Shown here piece by piece: positions 46,648 to 56,957 of a DNA stretch of 64,000 nt. The translations under genes were made by a program, and so were the position numbers. Within the stretch, counting starts at the first letter, position 1; each line of letters starts with the position of its first letter. Source of the stretch: Erwinia billingiae Eb661 (GTDB lineage Bacteria > Pseudomonadota > Gammaproteobacteria > Enterobacterales > Enterobacteriaceae); assembly GCF_000196615.1 (NCBI RefSeq), contig NC_014306.1, forward strand, positions 310,001 through 374,000, given 5' to 3'. The notes beneath the pieces are model-generated. The model made no database searches. It saw only the letters and a program-made list of their open reading frames with translations, and was not told the DNA's origin.

Positions 46648-48453
46648 TCAATCTCTGCCGTCTGAGGAATTTTCATTTTGCACCAGCGCAATCAGGGTAC
46701 AGGGCAGCGCCGGCGTCTCTTCACCCTGCACTGGACTCAGAATGCCGGCCTCATTTTGCACAAACAACGGGATCACGCCCTGGTTTTTCTCAAGGTATTC
46801 CAGCCAGCCGAAATTCTCGTTCAGTCGGGTTGCTTTGATGATCGCGCCCTGTGACAGCAGGCTGCTCAGGCGGGCATAGGTCTGCTCATGACCGAACAGC
46901 ACTTCATGACGGCGGAAGCGCGGGCTTTCACTGTCACGCTTCGCACGCAGCGCTGCACCGGAGCGGATCGCGGCGACCTTTTTCTCGCCAAACAGATGGC
47001 TGAAGTGGTACACCGCCAGCGCATTCTGGTGGCGGTTGGGCGACAGCGCCAGAACCTGCGAGGTTTCACTCAGATCGAGGAAGTTCTCCGCATGTTCCGA
47101 CCAGGCATTACCATAGTAGGCCGGGATCCCCTCCATGCGGGCGAGGCGATAGTATTCCCAGCTGCTGTCGGTTACCAGCACCGGGATATCCAGTTTCTTC
47201 AGCGCCGCCGCCAGAGTTCTGGCCACGCTGTTGGCGCCGATAATAAGCACGCCGCGCGGTTCACGCTGCTGCACCTTAAGCATTCTCGCCAGCAGGGAGC
47301 TGGTCAGGCTTTGCAGCACCACGGTGCCGATAATCACCGCGAACACCACGGTGACCAGCTTGTCTGCGCCAGCGAAGCCGGTTTTTTCCAGCGTCAGTGC
47401 AAACAGCGAGCTGACCGCCGCCGCCACAATCCCGCGTGGCGAAATCCAGCTCAGCATCAGCCTGTCCCGCATCGGCAGTGACGATCCCCAGGTCGAGACG
47501 GCAATACAGAGCGGACGGGCAACAAACTGCACAATCAGCAGCACCGCCACTAACGGCCAGCCCATCGACAGCAGCGCCATCAAATCCAGTCGCGCCGCCA
47601 GAATGATAAACAGCCCGGAAATCAGCAGCGCGGATAACTCTTCCTTGAAGGCGATGATCTCGGTCAGATCGACGTCGCGCATATTGGCCAGCCAAATCCC
47701 CATCACCGTGACCGTCAGCAGCCCCGATTCATCCGCCAGCGCGTTCGACAGGCCAAACGCGGTCAGCATCACCGCCAGCACCGCGAAGTTCTGCAGATAG
47801 CCCGGCAGCCAGACCCGCTTCAGGGCCACGCCCAGCAGCCAGCCAAATACCACGCCGGCAATCAGGCCCACCGCAGCGGTCTGGCCTAAGGTCCAGAACA
47901 AGTGCGTTAACGATTCAGCTTTCTGACGCAGCACAATGAATTCAAACACCAGAAGCGTGAAGATAGCGCCGACCGGATCGATGACGATGCCTTCCCAGCG
48001 TAAAACCTGGTTAATGGCTTTATTTGGCCGAACTACGCGCATCAACGGCGCGATCACCGTTGGGCCGGTCACCACGGTGACGGAACCGACTAACGCCGCC
48101 AGCTCGGGCGGGAAATCCAGCAACGCCCAGCAGGCGACGCTGATCACCAGGAAGGTGATTAACATGCCGACGGTAACCAGATTGCGGACCACGTTGCCCA
48201 ACCCGCGAATTTCATCGAAGCGAAGCGTTAACGCACCTTCGAACAAAATGATGGCGACAGAAAGTGAGACAAAGGGGAACAGCAGGGTGCCAAACAGCGC
48301 ATCCGGCTGCAAAACATGGCACAACGGCCCCAGGACAATGCCGAAAACGAGCAGTGGCAAAATGGCGGGCAGCCGTAGCAACCAGGCCAGCCACTGGGCT
48401 ACCAGCGAACTTAATCCAATGATAACCAACAGCAGTGGGGCGGATAACTCCAT
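46648..48453 (-). CDS. Cation:proton antiporter (CPA1) with C-terminal Rossmann domain
   Basis: 601 residues. About 12 membrane segments make a Na+/H+ exchanger domain (residues 1-400, with the acidic ion-site candidate in VIDPVGAIFTLLVFE and LPLLVFGIVLGP). Around residue 415 a TrkA-N/RCK-like nucleotide-binding domain begins (GVLIIGANSVARTLAAAL), followed by a tail resembling a TrkA-C domain. This suggests a potassium- or sodium-efflux antiporter gated by a nucleotide or pH. The start MELSAPLLLVII has AAGGAA upstream; the frame is open 91 codons further but overlaps the pgi start. It is inserted between lysC and pgi relative to E. coli K-12. Confidence 0.88.
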   Translation of the reverse strand: MELSAPLLLVIIGLSSLVAQWLAWLLRLPAILPLLVFGIVLGPLCHVLQPDALFGTLLFPFVSLSVAIILFEGALTLRFDEIRGLGNVVRNLVTVGMLITFLVISVACWALLDFPPELAALVGSVTVVTGPTVIAPLMRVVRPNKAINQVLRWEGIVIDPVGAIFTLLVFEFIVLRQKAESLTHLFWTLGQTAAVGLIAGVVFGWLLGVALKRVWLPGYLQNFAVLAVMLTAFGLSNALADESGLLTVTVMGIWLANMRDVDLTEIIAFKEELSALLISGLFIILAARLDLMALLSMGWPLVAVLLIVQFVARPLCIAVSTWGSSLPMRDRLMLSWISPRGIVAAAVSSLFALTLEKTGFAGADKLVTVVFAVIIGTVVLQSLTSSLLARMLKVQQREPRGVLIIGANSVARTLAAALKKLDIPVLVTDSSWEYYRLARMEGIPAYYGNAWSEHAENFLDLSETSQVLALSPNRHQNALAVYHFSHLFGEKKVAAIRSGAALRAKRDSESPRFRRHEVLFGHEQTYARLSSLLSQGAIIKATRLNENFGWLEYLEKNQGVIPLFVQNEAGILSPVQGEETPALPCTLIALVQNENSSDGRD

Positions 48454-48672
48454 AAAATTTTTCCTTTCGACAGCAAGAATAGTCATACTGAAACGCTGAG
48501 CGGACAAGCTGACCGCCGACTGAATTATAAATAGCCCCGGACAAAAAGGTGGGAAAATCCTGCCTTTATGATAGTTGCAACCTGTTGCAGGAAGAGGGAA
48601 GCCGAAACGGCACCTCGGGTAACATGGCGTCCGGTCTGATTTACGGTTCTTAAATAAAAAGAGTGTGTTGTT

Positions 48673-50322
48673 ATGAAAAATATCAATCCGACACAAACTG
48701 CTGCCTGGCAGGCGCTGCAGCAGCATTTTGAAGAGATGAAAGACGTTCAGATCTCAGAGTTGTTTGCGAAAGACAGCAATCGCTTTGCGACCTTCTCTGC
48801 CACCTTCGACGATCTGATGCTGGTGGACTACTCCAAAAACCGCATCACCAGTGACACCCTCGCAAAACTGCAGGCTCTTGCTAAAGAGACCGATCTGCAG
48901 GGCGCAATTAAGTCGATGTTCTCCGGCGAAAAAATCAACCGCACTGAAGATCGTGCCGTGCTGCATGTTGCGCTGCGCAACCGCAGCAACACGCCGATCG
49001 TGGTCGACGGTAAAGACGTGATGCCGGAAGTGAACGCGGTGCTGGAGAAGATGAAATCCTTCTCTGAACGCATCATCAGCGGCGACTGGAAAGGCTACAC
49101 CGGCAAGCCCATCACCGACGTGGTGAACATCGGTATCGGCGGGTCTGACCTGGGGCCATTTATGGTCACCGAGGCGCTGCGCCCGTACAAGAATCACCTG
49201 AATATGCACTTTGTGTCCAACGTTGATGGCACGCATATCGCGGAAACCGTGAAGGATCTGGATCCTGAAACCACCCTGTTCCTGGTGGCGTCAAAAACCT
49301 TCACCACCCAGGAAACCATGACCAACGCCCACAGCGCGCGTGACTGGTTCCTGAAAACCGCTGGCGATGAGCAGCACGTTGCGAAGCACTTTGCTGCGCT
49401 CTCAACCAACGGTAAAGCGGTCGGTGAGTTCGGGATTGATACCGCCAACATGTTCGAATTCTGGGACTGGGTTGGCGGACGTTATTCACTGTGGTCGGCG
49501 ATTGGCCTGTCGATCATTCTGTCGGTCGGTTTCGACAACTTTGAGAAGCTGCTCAGTGGCGCACACGCCATGGACAAACACTTCTCTACCACACCCGCAG
49601 AGCAGAACCTGCCGGTGATCCTGGCGCTGATCGGCATCTGGTATAACAACTTCTTCGGTGCTGAAACCGAAGCGATCCTGCCGTATGACCAGTATATGCA
49701 CCGTTTCTCTGCCTATTTCCAGCAGGGCAACATGGAGTCGAACGGTAAGAACGTTGACCGTAACGGCGCACCGGTCTCTTATGAAACCGGCCCAATCATC
49801 TGGGGCGAACCGGGCACCAACGGTCAGCACGCGTTCTATCAGCTGATCCACCAGGGCACCAAGCTGGTTCCTTGCGACTTTATCGCCCCTGCCATCACCC
49901 ACAACAAGCTGGGCGATCACCATGCCAAGCTGCTGTCGAACTTCTTTGCACAGACTGAAGCGCTGGCGTTTGGTAAGTCACGCGATGTGGTCGAGAAAGA
50001 GTTCACCGACGCAGGTAAAGATGCGCAGTCGGTCGAGCACATCGTGCCGTTCAAAGTGTTTGAAGGTAACCGCCCAACCAACTCCATCCTGCTGCGTGAT
50101 ATCACGCCGTTCAGCCTGGGTGCATTGATTGCGCTGTACGAACACAAAATCTTCACTCAGGGCGCGATCCTCAACATCTTCACCTTCGATCAGTGGGGCG
50201 TTGAGCTTGGCAAACAACTGGCGAACCGTATCCTGCCAGAACTGTCGGGTAGCGAGCAGGTCAGCAGCCACGACAGTTCAACTAACGGACTGATTAACCG
50301 TTATAAAAACTGGCGCGGCTAA
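48673..50322 (+). CDS. pgi: Glucose-6-phosphate isomerase
   Basis: 549 residues, as in E. coli. It interconverts glucose 6-phosphate and fructose 6-phosphate. Family signatures are [26 protein letters not shown], the catalytic-glutamate region [15 protein letters not shown] and the C-terminal [13 protein letters not shown]. It is divergent from the antiporter with a 219-bp gap containing both promoters, and ends in a strong terminator. Confidence 0.98.
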   Translation: MKNINPTQTAAWQALQQHFEEMKDVQISELFAKDSNRFATFSATFDDLMLVDYSKNRITSDTLAKLQALAKETDLQGAIKSMFSGEKINRTEDRAVLHVALRNRSNTPIVVDGKDVMPEVNAVLEKMKSFSERIISGDWKGYTGKPITDVVNIGIGGSDLGPFMVTEALRPYKNHLNMHFVSNVDGTHIAETVKDLDPETTLFLVASKTFTTQETMTNAHSARDWFLKTAGDEQHVAKHFAALSTNGKAVGEFGIDTANMFEFWDWVGGRYSLWSAIGLSIILSVGFDNFEKLLSGAHAMDKHFSTTPAEQNLPVILALIGIWYNNFFGAETEAILPYDQYMHRFSAYFQQGNMESNGKNVDRNGAPVSYETGPIIWGEPGTNGQHAFYQLIHQGTKLVPCDFIAPAITHNKLGDHHAKLLSNFFAQTEALAFGKSRDVVEKEFTDAGKDAQSVEHIVPFKVFEGNRPTNSILLRDITPFSLGALIALYEHKIFTQGAILNIFTFDQWGVELGKQLANRILPELSGSEQVSSHDSSTNGLINRYKNWRG

Positions 50323-50351
50323 GCGGCGTGTAGCCGTTAATCGTCCTGCAT

Positions 50352-50389
50352 AAAGGGGCTGGTGCGAATGCGCCAGCCCTTTGTTTTTT
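50352..50389 (+). terminator. Intrinsic terminator after pgi
   Basis: AAAGGGGCTGG and CCAGCCCTTT form a long stem (one bulged G) and are followed by GTTTTTT. Confidence 0.93.
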
Positions 50390-50553
50390 CAGCTATCCCG
50401 TCCGGCATCAGGGCCGCCTTTAGCTACTTTTGGACCTGGTTGACATCACCCTGTTTTCTGCGCGATCCCAGCATGCCACCGCTTAGCGCGGAAATCAGGC
50501 GGCTGCTAGTGCTGAAATACCCCCAAAGATGAATAAAGTCAGCGTTATGAGGC

Positions 50554-50567
50554 TGAGGATATTCTTA
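50554..50567 (+). promoter_or_regulatory. Candidate RcsAB box in the long yjbE leader
   Basis: TGAGGATATTCTTA matches the RcsAB consensus TaAGaatatTCctA at 11 of 14 positions. It lies 402 bp before yjbE inside the non-coding region 50390-50968, in which I see no gene. A hairpin CCTGAA/TTCAGG (50919-50934) and a TATACT near 50906 lie closer to yjbE. E. coli yjbEFGH is Rcs-controlled, which supports the assignment. Confidence 0.5.
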
Positions 50568-50968
50568 AAATTACCCTTTATTGTCCGAATCCCGCCAAGA
50601 TAAATCCTAAAGCCATAGCGCCCATTACGCTACTTAACTGCCCTTAACGCCTGTTAACTTATTGAAAATAAATCCTTTAGTTCATTAAAAGCTCCGTGAC
50701 GCGCTTTTCCCAGTGAATTCGCCATGCTAAAGGCTATTGTCAGCGAATGGCACTAACAAGCAGGGTTAAATCAGTCATAAATTCCAATATATTGAATTAA
50801 TTAGTCAAATGTTGCCTTGAGAAGCCGAAACGTGCTTATTTTAGACATCAGAAATCGCCCGCTGAATCGAAGGCGACCCCCCTCAATTCTGGTCATTTAT
50901 TGCCTTATACTGAACGCGCCTGAAACCCTTCAGGTGAAGTATCCATTCATTTAATGAAGGGAAATGTT

Positions 50969-51217
50969 ATGAAAAAAGTCTTATGTGCTGCTGCAGCCAT
51001 AGTGTACTTAGCAAGTGCTTCAGCCGCGTTCGCTGCGCCTGAAGAAGCTGGCGCCGCGGCGGGTGCCTCAGCGGGAACCCTTTCCGCAGGAACCACCACT
51101 GCGGTGGGTATTGGTGCGCTTGGCGCACTGGTTGGTGTTGCTCTGGCAGCATCGAGTGGCGGAAACGGTTCTAATACCGGCACCACCACCACGACCACGA
51201 CCAGTACCACGCGTTAA
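50969..51217 (+). CDS. yjbE: YjbE family small secreted protein
   Basis: 82 residues. A signal peptide (to SAAFA-A, about residue 23) is followed by an Ala/Gly/Ser/Thr-rich mature region that ends in an almost uninterrupted threonine run before STTR. This composition matches E. coli YjbE, the first gene of the Rcs-induced yjbEFGH exopolysaccharide-related operon. The ATG follows GAAGGG. A strong terminator separates it from yjbF, so it is likely made in excess of the downstream proteins. Confidence 0.9.
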   Translation: MKKVLCAAAAIVYLASASAAFAAPEEAGAAAGASAGTLSAGTTTAVGIGALGALVGVALAASSGGNGSNTGTTTTTTTSTTR

Positions 51218-51233
51218 GTGCGGTAAATTACTC

Positions 51234-51262
51234 ATAACCACACGCTCGTGTGGTTATTTTTT
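51234..51262 (+). terminator. Terminator/attenuator between yjbE and yjbF
   Basis: ATAACCACAC and GTGTGGTTAT form a perfect 10-bp stem with a GCTC loop, followed by TTTTT (six T residues including the last stem base). It should reduce read-through into yjbFGH. Confidence 0.92.
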
Positions 51263-51296
51263 GACATTGTCAGACTTTGTTCAGGGACACACACAG

Positions 51297-51944
51297 GTGC
51301 GCTACCTACCACTGCTGCTTTTATGCCTGCTTCTCCAGGCCTGTACACAAACACAAAAAGGGCTGGGAGAGACGGTAAAACTCGCTCTGCTCGGGCCGGA
51401 CGATGTTCAGGTCTCTGATGAGCAAATAGAAAGTCTGCCTTATGCCAGCATGTACCTGCGCGTGAATAACGGGCAGCAGATCTTCGTGGTGCTGGGCTTC
51501 GATGAAAACGGTCAACAAAAATGGATCACCCGCGACCAGTCGATGGTGGTGACTCAGCATGGCCGCGTGGTGAAAACCCTCGGGTTAAGCGACAACCTGC
51601 TGGAGGTGAACAACCTGCAACAGGATCCGCTGACCGCCCCGCTGTCGTTGACCGAAGGCGCAAGCTGGACCCGCACGCTGAGCTGGACGGAAGCCGGTAA
51701 ATTCCGCTCGGCAACGGCGACCTCACGCTTCAGCCGCCTGAAAGATCAGGTGCTGACGCTTGGCGGTAACACCGTCGCCTGCCGCGTCTGGCAGGAAGAG
51801 GTTGAGCTGCCTGCCGAGGGAAAATCCTGGACTAACACCTTCTGGATTGATACCACTTCCGGCCAGGTTCGCCAGTCACAGCAAACGCTGGGGGGCGACT
51901 ATTTCCCTCTCGAAACCACCATCCTGAAGCCTGCGAAATCATGA
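51297..51944 (+). CDS. yjbF: YjbF family outer-membrane lipoprotein (GfcB-like)
   Basis: 215 residues from a GTG start. A lipoprotein signal peptide ends in LLLQAC at about residue 16. The rest matches YjbF/GfcB (YmcC), components of group 4 capsule-type and yjb polysaccharide loci. The GTG start gives a correct-length signal peptide; the frame is open far upstream, antisense to nothing but overlapping yjbE in another frame. It overlaps yjbG by 4 bp (ATGA). Confidence 0.9.
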   Translation: MRYLPLLLLCLLLQACTQTQKGLGETVKLALLGPDDVQVSDEQIESLPYASMYLRVNNGQQIFVVLGFDENGQQKWITRDQSMVVTQHGRVVKTLGLSDNLLEVNNLQQDPLTAPLSLTEGASWTRTLSWTEAGKFRSATATSRFSRLKDQVLTLGGNTVACRVWQEEVELPAEGKSWTNTFWIDTTSGQVRQSQQTLGGDYFPLETTILKPAKS

Positions 51945-52696
51945 AAAAAATAACCCTCCTTCTCGCAGGAATTTCAGCCTGCGTTTCGCTCAACGTGTCT
52001 GCAGAAAGCCAGGTGACGGTCTATTCCCCTGGCCAGACGCAGACCTCGATTGTCAGCCATGCACAGAACCTGGCGCAGTTGGTCAGCAGCCCGGCATTGA
52101 TGGATAAAACCTGGTGGCCGGGAACGGTGATTGCCGAAAAACTGGCCACCGCGGCGGCGATTCAGCAGCAGCAGCAGGTGCTGGCGCGGCTGAAAGCCTG
52201 GAGCAATCAACTTCACGCCGATGGCGATAGCGAACAGGCTGCAGTGGTCGATAACGTCTGGCAGCAGGTGTCGGCAGTGAAAGTCACTGGCCGTCAACTG
52301 GCCAATCTCGATCCGGACTGGGTGCGGATGCGTCCGGCACAGAATCGCCGTCTGGAAGGGGATTACAGCGTTTATACGCTGCTAAAACCGACCAGCATTA
52401 CGCTGGCTGGCGTGCTGGCCAACAGCGGTAAAACCCCGTGGGCACCGGGCCGCAGCGTGGTGGATTATTTGCAGGATCATGACCGTTTGTCCGGGGGCGA
52501 ACGTAACTTCGTGGTGCTGATTGCGCCGAATGGCGAAGTGAGTGACGTTCCTGTCGCCTACTGGAATCGCCGCCACGTGGAGCCCGAAGTGGGCAGCATT
52601 GTGTACCGTGGCTTTTCCTCATGGACGTTGCCTGGCGACGATGAAGACCTTAACCAGCAGATTGTTTCTGTTCTGACGCACCGGATCCCTGACTGA
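51941..52696 (+). CDS. yjbG: YjbG family polysaccharide secretion protein (GfcC-like)
   Basis: 251 residues. A signal peptide (to VSAES, about residue 22) indicates a periplasmic protein. It matches the GfcC/YjbG family with ubiquitin-like beta-grasp domains thought to work alongside capsule export proteins. [26 protein letters not shown] is reminiscent of the SLBB-type folds in polysaccharide exporters. Its start overlaps yjbF and its stop overlaps yjbH by 1 bp. Confidence 0.9.
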   Translation: MKKITLLLAGISACVSLNVSAESQVTVYSPGQTQTSIVSHAQNLAQLVSSPALMDKTWWPGTVIAEKLATAAAIQQQQQVLARLKAWSNQLHADGDSEQAAVVDNVWQQVSAVKVTGRQLANLDPDWVRMRPAQNRRLEGDYSVYTLLKPTSITLAGVLANSGKTPWAPGRSVVDYLQDHDRLSGGERNFVVLIAPNGEVSDVPVAYWNRRHVEPEVGSIVYRGFSSWTLPGDDEDLNQQIVSVLTHRIPD

Positions 52697-54792
52697 TGAA
52701 AAAAGCCTATCTTCTCAGCCTGATAGCTGTTTCCGTTGCCTGTGCCTGCCAGGTTCAGGCGGCGACGTATCCCGATCCGGTAGGGCCTTCGCAGTCAGAT
52801 TTTGGCGGCGTCGGTCTGTTACAGGTTCCCACTGCGCGTATGGCGAAAGACGGCGAATTCAGCCTGAACTACCGCTATAACGATCAGTACCGTTTCTATT
52901 CGTCCTCGGTGCAGCTGTTCCCGTGGCTGGAAGCGACCATCCGCTATACCGACGTGAAAACGCGCGAGTACAGTGCGGTTGAGAGCTTCAGTGGCACCCA
53001 GACCTACAAAGACAAAGCCTTCGATTTGAAAGCCCGTCTCTGGCAGGAAGGCTACTGGCTGCCCGAAGTCTCGGTCGGGGCGCGTGACCTTGGCGGTACC
53101 GGCCTGTTCGACAGTGAATACCTGGTCGGCACCAAGGCCTGGGGACCGTTTGATTTCACCCTCGGACTGGGCTTCGGCTACCTCGGCAACAGCGGCACGG
53201 TGAAGAACCCGTTCTGTGAAGCCGACAGCAGCTATTGCTATCGCTCTGGCAGCAACGGCACCGCCGGTTCAGTTAACGGCAAAGACATGTTCAAAGGCCC
53301 GGCCGCGTTCTTTGGTGGGGTGGAATACCAGACGCCATGGCAGCCGCTGCGCCTGAAAGCAGAATACGAAGGGAATGATTACCAGGACGACTTTGCCGGC
53401 AAGATTGAGCAGAAAAGCAAAGTTAACGTCGGCGCCATTTATCGTATTACCGACTGGGCGGATGTGAACGTCAGCTATGAGCGCGGCAATACCTTTATGG
53501 CCGGCTTTACGCTGCGTACTAACTTCAACGATCTGCATACCGCCTCGATCGATTCGGCGAAACCGGCCTATCAGCCGCGTCCGCAGGGCGAATTCCTTGA
53601 GCAGACCACCGTTGCTGGCCAGCTGACCGACCTGAAATACAATGCCGGTCTGGATGCGCCAAACATTCAGGTACAGGGCAATACCATGTATGCCACTGGC
53701 CAGCAGAGCAAGTACCGCAATACCCAGGAAGGCGTCGATCGTGCCAACGTGATCCTGATGAACAACCTGCCAGCCAACATTGATACGCTGAAAGTGACCG
53801 AAAACCGCAGCCGTATGCCGCAGGTGACCACGGAAACTAACGTCGCCAGCCTGCGTCAGCAGCTTGAAGGCTATCCGCTGGGCAAAGAGCAGCCGCTGGA
53901 TCAGAAACGCGTGGAGCCGGTCGATCCGGGTCATACCGAGCAGGGTTATTACATCGATGCCGATGACTTTAACTACAGCCTGGCACCGGTACTGAATCAG
54001 TCTGTGGGTGGACCGGAAAGCTTCTACCTGTATCAGGTTGGCGTGATGGCGAACGCTAACTACTGGCTGACGAAGCACCTGTTGATTGATGGCAGCGTGT
54101 TTGGCAACCTGGCGAATAACTACGACAAGTTCAACTATAACGGTGCGCCGAGCGATTCCTCATTGCCGCGCGTGCGTACCCATATTCGCGACTATGTTGA
54201 AAACAACGTCTACGTTAACAACCTGCAAGCGAACTACATGCATGCGCTGGGCAATGGTTTCTACGGCCAGGTTTACGGCGGTTATCTGGAAACCATGTAC
54301 GGCGGTGTGGGTGGCGAAGTGCTGTACCGTCCGCTGGATTCTGACTGGGCGTTTGGTGTTGATGCCAACTACGTGAAGCAGCGTGACTGGGACAACATGA
54401 TGCAGTTTACCGACTACAACGCGAAGGTCGGTAACCTGACGGCTTACTGGCGTCCGTCGTTCTTCAACAACCAGGTGTTGGTGAAGGCGAGCGTAGGTCA
54501 GTATCTGGCAGAAGATAAAGGGGCGACGATTGATGTCTCCCGCCAGTTCGACAGCGGCGTGATCGTTGGCGCTTATGCCACCAAAACTAACGTGTCGGCC
54601 GAAGAGTATGGCGAAGGCGACTTCACCAAAGGCTTCTATATCTCAATTCCGATGGATCTGTTCACCGCCTCACCAACCCGTGGCCGTGCACAGGTTAACT
54701 GGACGCCGCTGACGCGTGATGGCGGTCAGATGCTGGGCCGTAAGTACCAGCTGTATGATATGACCACCGACCGCGATATCGATTTCCGCTAA
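52696..54792 (+). CDS. yjbH: YjbH outer-membrane beta-barrel protein (GfcD-like)
   Basis: 698 residues (E. coli 698). After a signal peptide (to VQA-A, about residue 22) the sequence is rich in aromatic, alternating strands typical of outer-membrane barrels, with the family N-terminal [23 protein letters not shown] second half (about 430-698) again looks like a barrel. The family is proposed to pass polysaccharide through the outer membrane. It is the last gene of yjbEFGH. Confidence 0.93.
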   Translation: MKKAYLLSLIAVSVACACQVQAATYPDPVGPSQSDFGGVGLLQVPTARMAKDGEFSLNYRYNDQYRFYSSSVQLFPWLEATIRYTDVKTREYSAVESFSGTQTYKDKAFDLKARLWQEGYWLPEVSVGARDLGGTGLFDSEYLVGTKAWGPFDFTLGLGFGYLGNSGTVKNPFCEADSSYCYRSGSNGTAGSVNGKDMFKGPAAFFGGVEYQTPWQPLRLKAEYEGNDYQDDFAGKIEQKSKVNVGAIYRITDWADVNVSYERGNTFMAGFTLRTNFNDLHTASIDSAKPAYQPRPQGEFLEQTTVAGQLTDLKYNAGLDAPNIQVQGNTMYATGQQSKYRNTQEGVDRANVILMNNLPANIDTLKVTENRSRMPQVTTETNVASLRQQLEGYPLGKEQPLDQKRVEPVDPGHTEQGYYIDADDFNYSLAPVLNQSVGGPESFYLYQVGVMANANYWLTKHLLIDGSVFGNLANNYDKFNYNGAPSDSSLPRVRTHIRDYVENNVYVNNLQANYMHALGNGFYGQVYGGYLETMYGGVGGEVLYRPLDSDWAFGVDANYVKQRDWDNMMQFTDYNAKVGNLTAYWRPSFFNNQVLVKASVGQYLAEDKGATIDVSRQFDSGVIVGAYATKTNVSAEEYGEGDFTKGFYISIPMDLFTASPTRGRAQVNWTPLTRDGGQMLGRKYQLYDMTTDRDIDFR

Positions 54793-54800
54793 AAATAGCC

Positions 54801-54835
54801 GCGACACCGCCTCCGCCTGTGGGCGGCGGTGTCGC
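54801..54835 (+). terminator. Hairpin after yjbH
   Basis: GCGACACCGCC and GGCGGTGTCGC form an 11-bp perfect stem 9 bp after the yjbH stop. There is no T-run, so it may stabilise the mRNA end instead of terminating by itself. Confidence 0.65.
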
Positions 54836-54894
54836 CCGCTTATCTCTCCGGCATCAAGCAAAACTTGTGAACCCGCTCACACTAAAGCATATTG

Positions 54895-54928
54895 TCACTG
54901 TCAGGATTATCCTGACGGATAACAGTGA
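54895..54928. repeat. Nested inverted repeats upstream of psiE
   Basis: TCAGGATTATCCTGA, a palindrome with one central base, lies inside an outer pair TCACTGT and ACAGTGA. The whole can fold as one imperfect hairpin just before the psiE ribosome site. Possibly an operator or a leader hairpin; no known factor site was recognised with confidence. Confidence 0.6.
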
Positions 54929-54945
54929 CTTTTGAGGGTTTTTGC

Positions 54946-55344
54946 ATGATTACCGCGACGCGTATTGCCTGGTTGTTACAGATGGTGCTGAATATAGGGC
55001 TGATCGTCCTGGCCGCTATTCTGGCGATCTTTCTTGGCAAGGAGACCTTCCATCTGGCCAACGTGTTGCTGAACACCGGCGAACAGACGTCTTCTTATCT
55101 GTTGATCGATGGCATAGTGATCTACTTCCTTTACTTCGAGTTTATTGCCTTAATAGTCAAATACTTCCAGTCGGGTTATCACTTCCCGCTGCGCTATTTT
55201 GTCTATATCGGTATCACGGCGATCATCCGGTTGATCATTGTCGATCACAAAAACCCGGTGGATACGCTGGCCTACTCCATTGCCATTCTGATCCTGGTGG
55301 TCACGCTGTGGCTGGCAAACAGTAACAGGCTGAAACGCGAATAA
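54946..55344 (+). CDS. psiE: Phosphate-starvation-inducible protein PsiE
   Basis: 132 residues (E. coli 136) with four membrane segments. Family blocks are [33 protein letters not shown] and [23 protein letters not shown]. The role is unknown; the E. coli gene is induced by phosphate starvation through PhoB. The ATG with GAGGG seven bases upstream is preferred over a GTG seven codons earlier. I could not find a convincing Pho box in front of it. Confidence 0.93.
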   Translation: MITATRIAWLLQMVLNIGLIVLAAILAIFLGKETFHLANVLLNTGEQTSSYLLIDGIVIYFLYFEFIALIVKYFQSGYHFPLRYFVYIGITAIIRLIIVDHKNPVDTLAYSIAILILVVTLWLANSNRLKRE

Positions 55345-55483
55345 CATGTCGGCGCGCCGCCCCAGGCGCGCCAACCTCTTACTTTACCGACCTGAAATCC
55401 GCACTATTTCCTCCAGCAATCTGTGTTCTCTCCCAGCCTCTGCGTTACACTGTGGCACCAAAATTTTTGCCCGGAGAAGCCGA

Positions 55484-56011
55484 ATGGCTGATAACGCGCT
55501 GGTGCAATTGCGCGCCCTCGACTGGCTGCCAGCCTCATCACCCTTGCTTTCAGCCCCGCTGCTGGACTGGTTGATGGAAGAAGACTCCATGACCCAACGT
55601 TTTGAGCGCCACTGCCAGCAAGTGACGGTAAAAGTGGTGCAGGAAGGTTTTATTACCGCAGAAGAGGTCGGTGACGACGTGGCGTTGCTGCCGCATGAGT
55701 CCCGCTACTGGCTGCGTGAAATTCTGCTGTGCGGCGATGGCGAACCCTGGCTTGCCGGGCGGACCATCGTACCGGAATCCACCCTGAACGGGCCTGAGCA
55801 GATGTTGCAGCAGCTTGGCACGCGCCCGCTGGGCCGTTACCTGTTTGCCTCTTCCACGCTGACGCGGGATTTTATCGAGCCGGGCAAAAGTGGCGAGCTG
55901 TGGGGACGTCGCTCTTTGCTGCGCCTTTCCGGCAAGCCGTTATTGCTGACCGAGCTATTTTTACCGCCTGCGCCGCTGTATGCCTCGCTAACCGGTACCG
56001 GAGATGAGTAA
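55484..56011 (+). CDS. ubiC: Chorismate lyase UbiC
   Basis: 175 residues (E. coli 165). It removes pyruvate from chorismate to give 4-hydroxybenzoate, the first step of ubiquinone synthesis. Conserved blocks are [25 protein letters not shown]-like [10 protein letters not shown] and a C-terminal [21 protein letters not shown]. The start [15 protein letters not shown] follows GGAG; the frame is open 46 codons further upstream. ubiA follows after one base. Confidence 0.95.
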   Translation: MADNALVQLRALDWLPASSPLLSAPLLDWLMEEDSMTQRFERHCQQVTVKVVQEGFITAEEVGDDVALLPHESRYWLREILLCGDGEPWLAGRTIVPESTLNGPEQMLQQLGTRPLGRYLFASSTLTRDFIEPGKSGELWGRRSLLRLSGKPLLLTELFLPPAPLYASLTGTGDE

Positions 56012-56012
56012 C

Positions 56013-56897
56013 GTGGAGAGAAGTCTGCCAATGAGTAAATTCCGGGCCTACAGCCGCCTGATGCGTATTGATAAGCCGATTGGTTCGCTGCTGCTGATGT
56101 GGCCGACCTTCTGGGCGCTGTGGCTGGCGGGAATGCAGATCCCGCCGCTGAATATCCTGATCGTCTTTGTGCTGGGGGTCTTTTTCATGCGTGCCGCGGG
56201 CTGCGTGGTCAACGACTTTGCCGACCGAAAGATCGATGGTCATGTAAAGCGCACCCAGTCACGGCCATTGCCGAGCGGCGCGGTGACCTCAAAAGAGGCC
56301 AAGCTGCTGTTTGCCGGACTGGTGCTGGTGTCGTTCTGTCTGGTTCTGACCATGAACGCGATGACCATCTGGCTGTCGTTTGGTGGGCTGGCGCTGGCGT
56401 GGGTCTATCCCTTTATGAAGCGCTACACCCATCTGCCGCAGGTGGTGCTGGGCGCGGCGTTTGGCTGGGCTATCCCGATGGGTTGGGCGGCGGTCAGTGA
56501 AACCGTGCCGCTGACCTGCTGGCTGCTGTTCGCCGCGAATATCTGCTGGACGGTGGCTTATGACACGCTGTATGCGATGGTCGATCGCGATGATGACCTG
56601 AAGATTGGCGTCAAATCCACCGCCATTCTGTTTGGTCGTTTCGATAAGCTGATCGTGGGTTTGTTGCAGCTGGCGACGCTGGTACTGATGGCGGTGATTG
56701 GCTGGCGGATGCAGCTGGGCGGCGCATTCTACTGGTCCATTCTGGTGGCTGGCGCGCTGTTTGTGCATCAGCAGAAGCTGATCTCAGCCCGCGAACGCGA
56801 TCCCTGTTTCCAGGCTTTCCTGAACAACAACTACGTTGGTTTGGTGTTGTTCCTGGGGATTGCCCTCAGCACGGCGCCATTCTCTGGCTGGCTCTGA
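56013..56897 (+). CDS. ubiA: 4-hydroxybenzoate octaprenyltransferase UbiA
   Basis: 294 residues from a GTG start (E. coli 290). An integral membrane prenyltransferase that attaches the polyprenyl tail to 4-hydroxybenzoate. The two Asp-rich motifs that bind Mg-diphosphate are [15 protein letters not shown] (about residue 70) and [12 protein letters not shown] (about 190). The GTG gives an N-terminus ERSL..RLMR that aligns with E. coli MEWSL..RLMR; alternatives are ATG codons at 56004 and 56031. It begins one base after the ubiC stop. Confidence 0.95.
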   Translation: MERSLPMSKFRAYSRLMRIDKPIGSLLLMWPTFWALWLAGMQIPPLNILIVFVLGVFFMRAAGCVVNDFADRKIDGHVKRTQSRPLPSGAVTSKEAKLLFAGLVLVSFCLVLTMNAMTIWLSFGGLALAWVYPFMKRYTHLPQVVLGAAFGWAIPMGWAAVSETVPLTCWLLFAANICWTVAYDTLYAMVDRDDDLKIGVKSTAILFGRFDKLIVGLLQLATLVLMAVIGWRMQLGGAFYWSILVAGALFVHQQKLISARERDPCFQAFLNNNYVGLVLFLGIALSTAPFSGWL

Positions 56898-56908
56898 GTG
56901 ATGCCAAT

Positions 56909-56945
56909 AAAAAAGGGTCGATGATTGCTCATCGACCCTTTTTTT
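56909..56945. terminator. Bidirectional terminator between ubiA and plsB
   Basis: A 16-bp perfect stem (AAAAAAGGGTCGATGA with its complement) around a TTGC loop gives a U-run in both directions and serves the two convergent genes. Confidence 0.95.
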
Positions 56946-56957
56946 ATGCCCTGACGC

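Noticed and set aside
54893..54915. Possible Pho box before psiE
   Set aside because: CTGTCAG is present, but the second half-site at the required spacing does not match, unlike the clear box at 37523.
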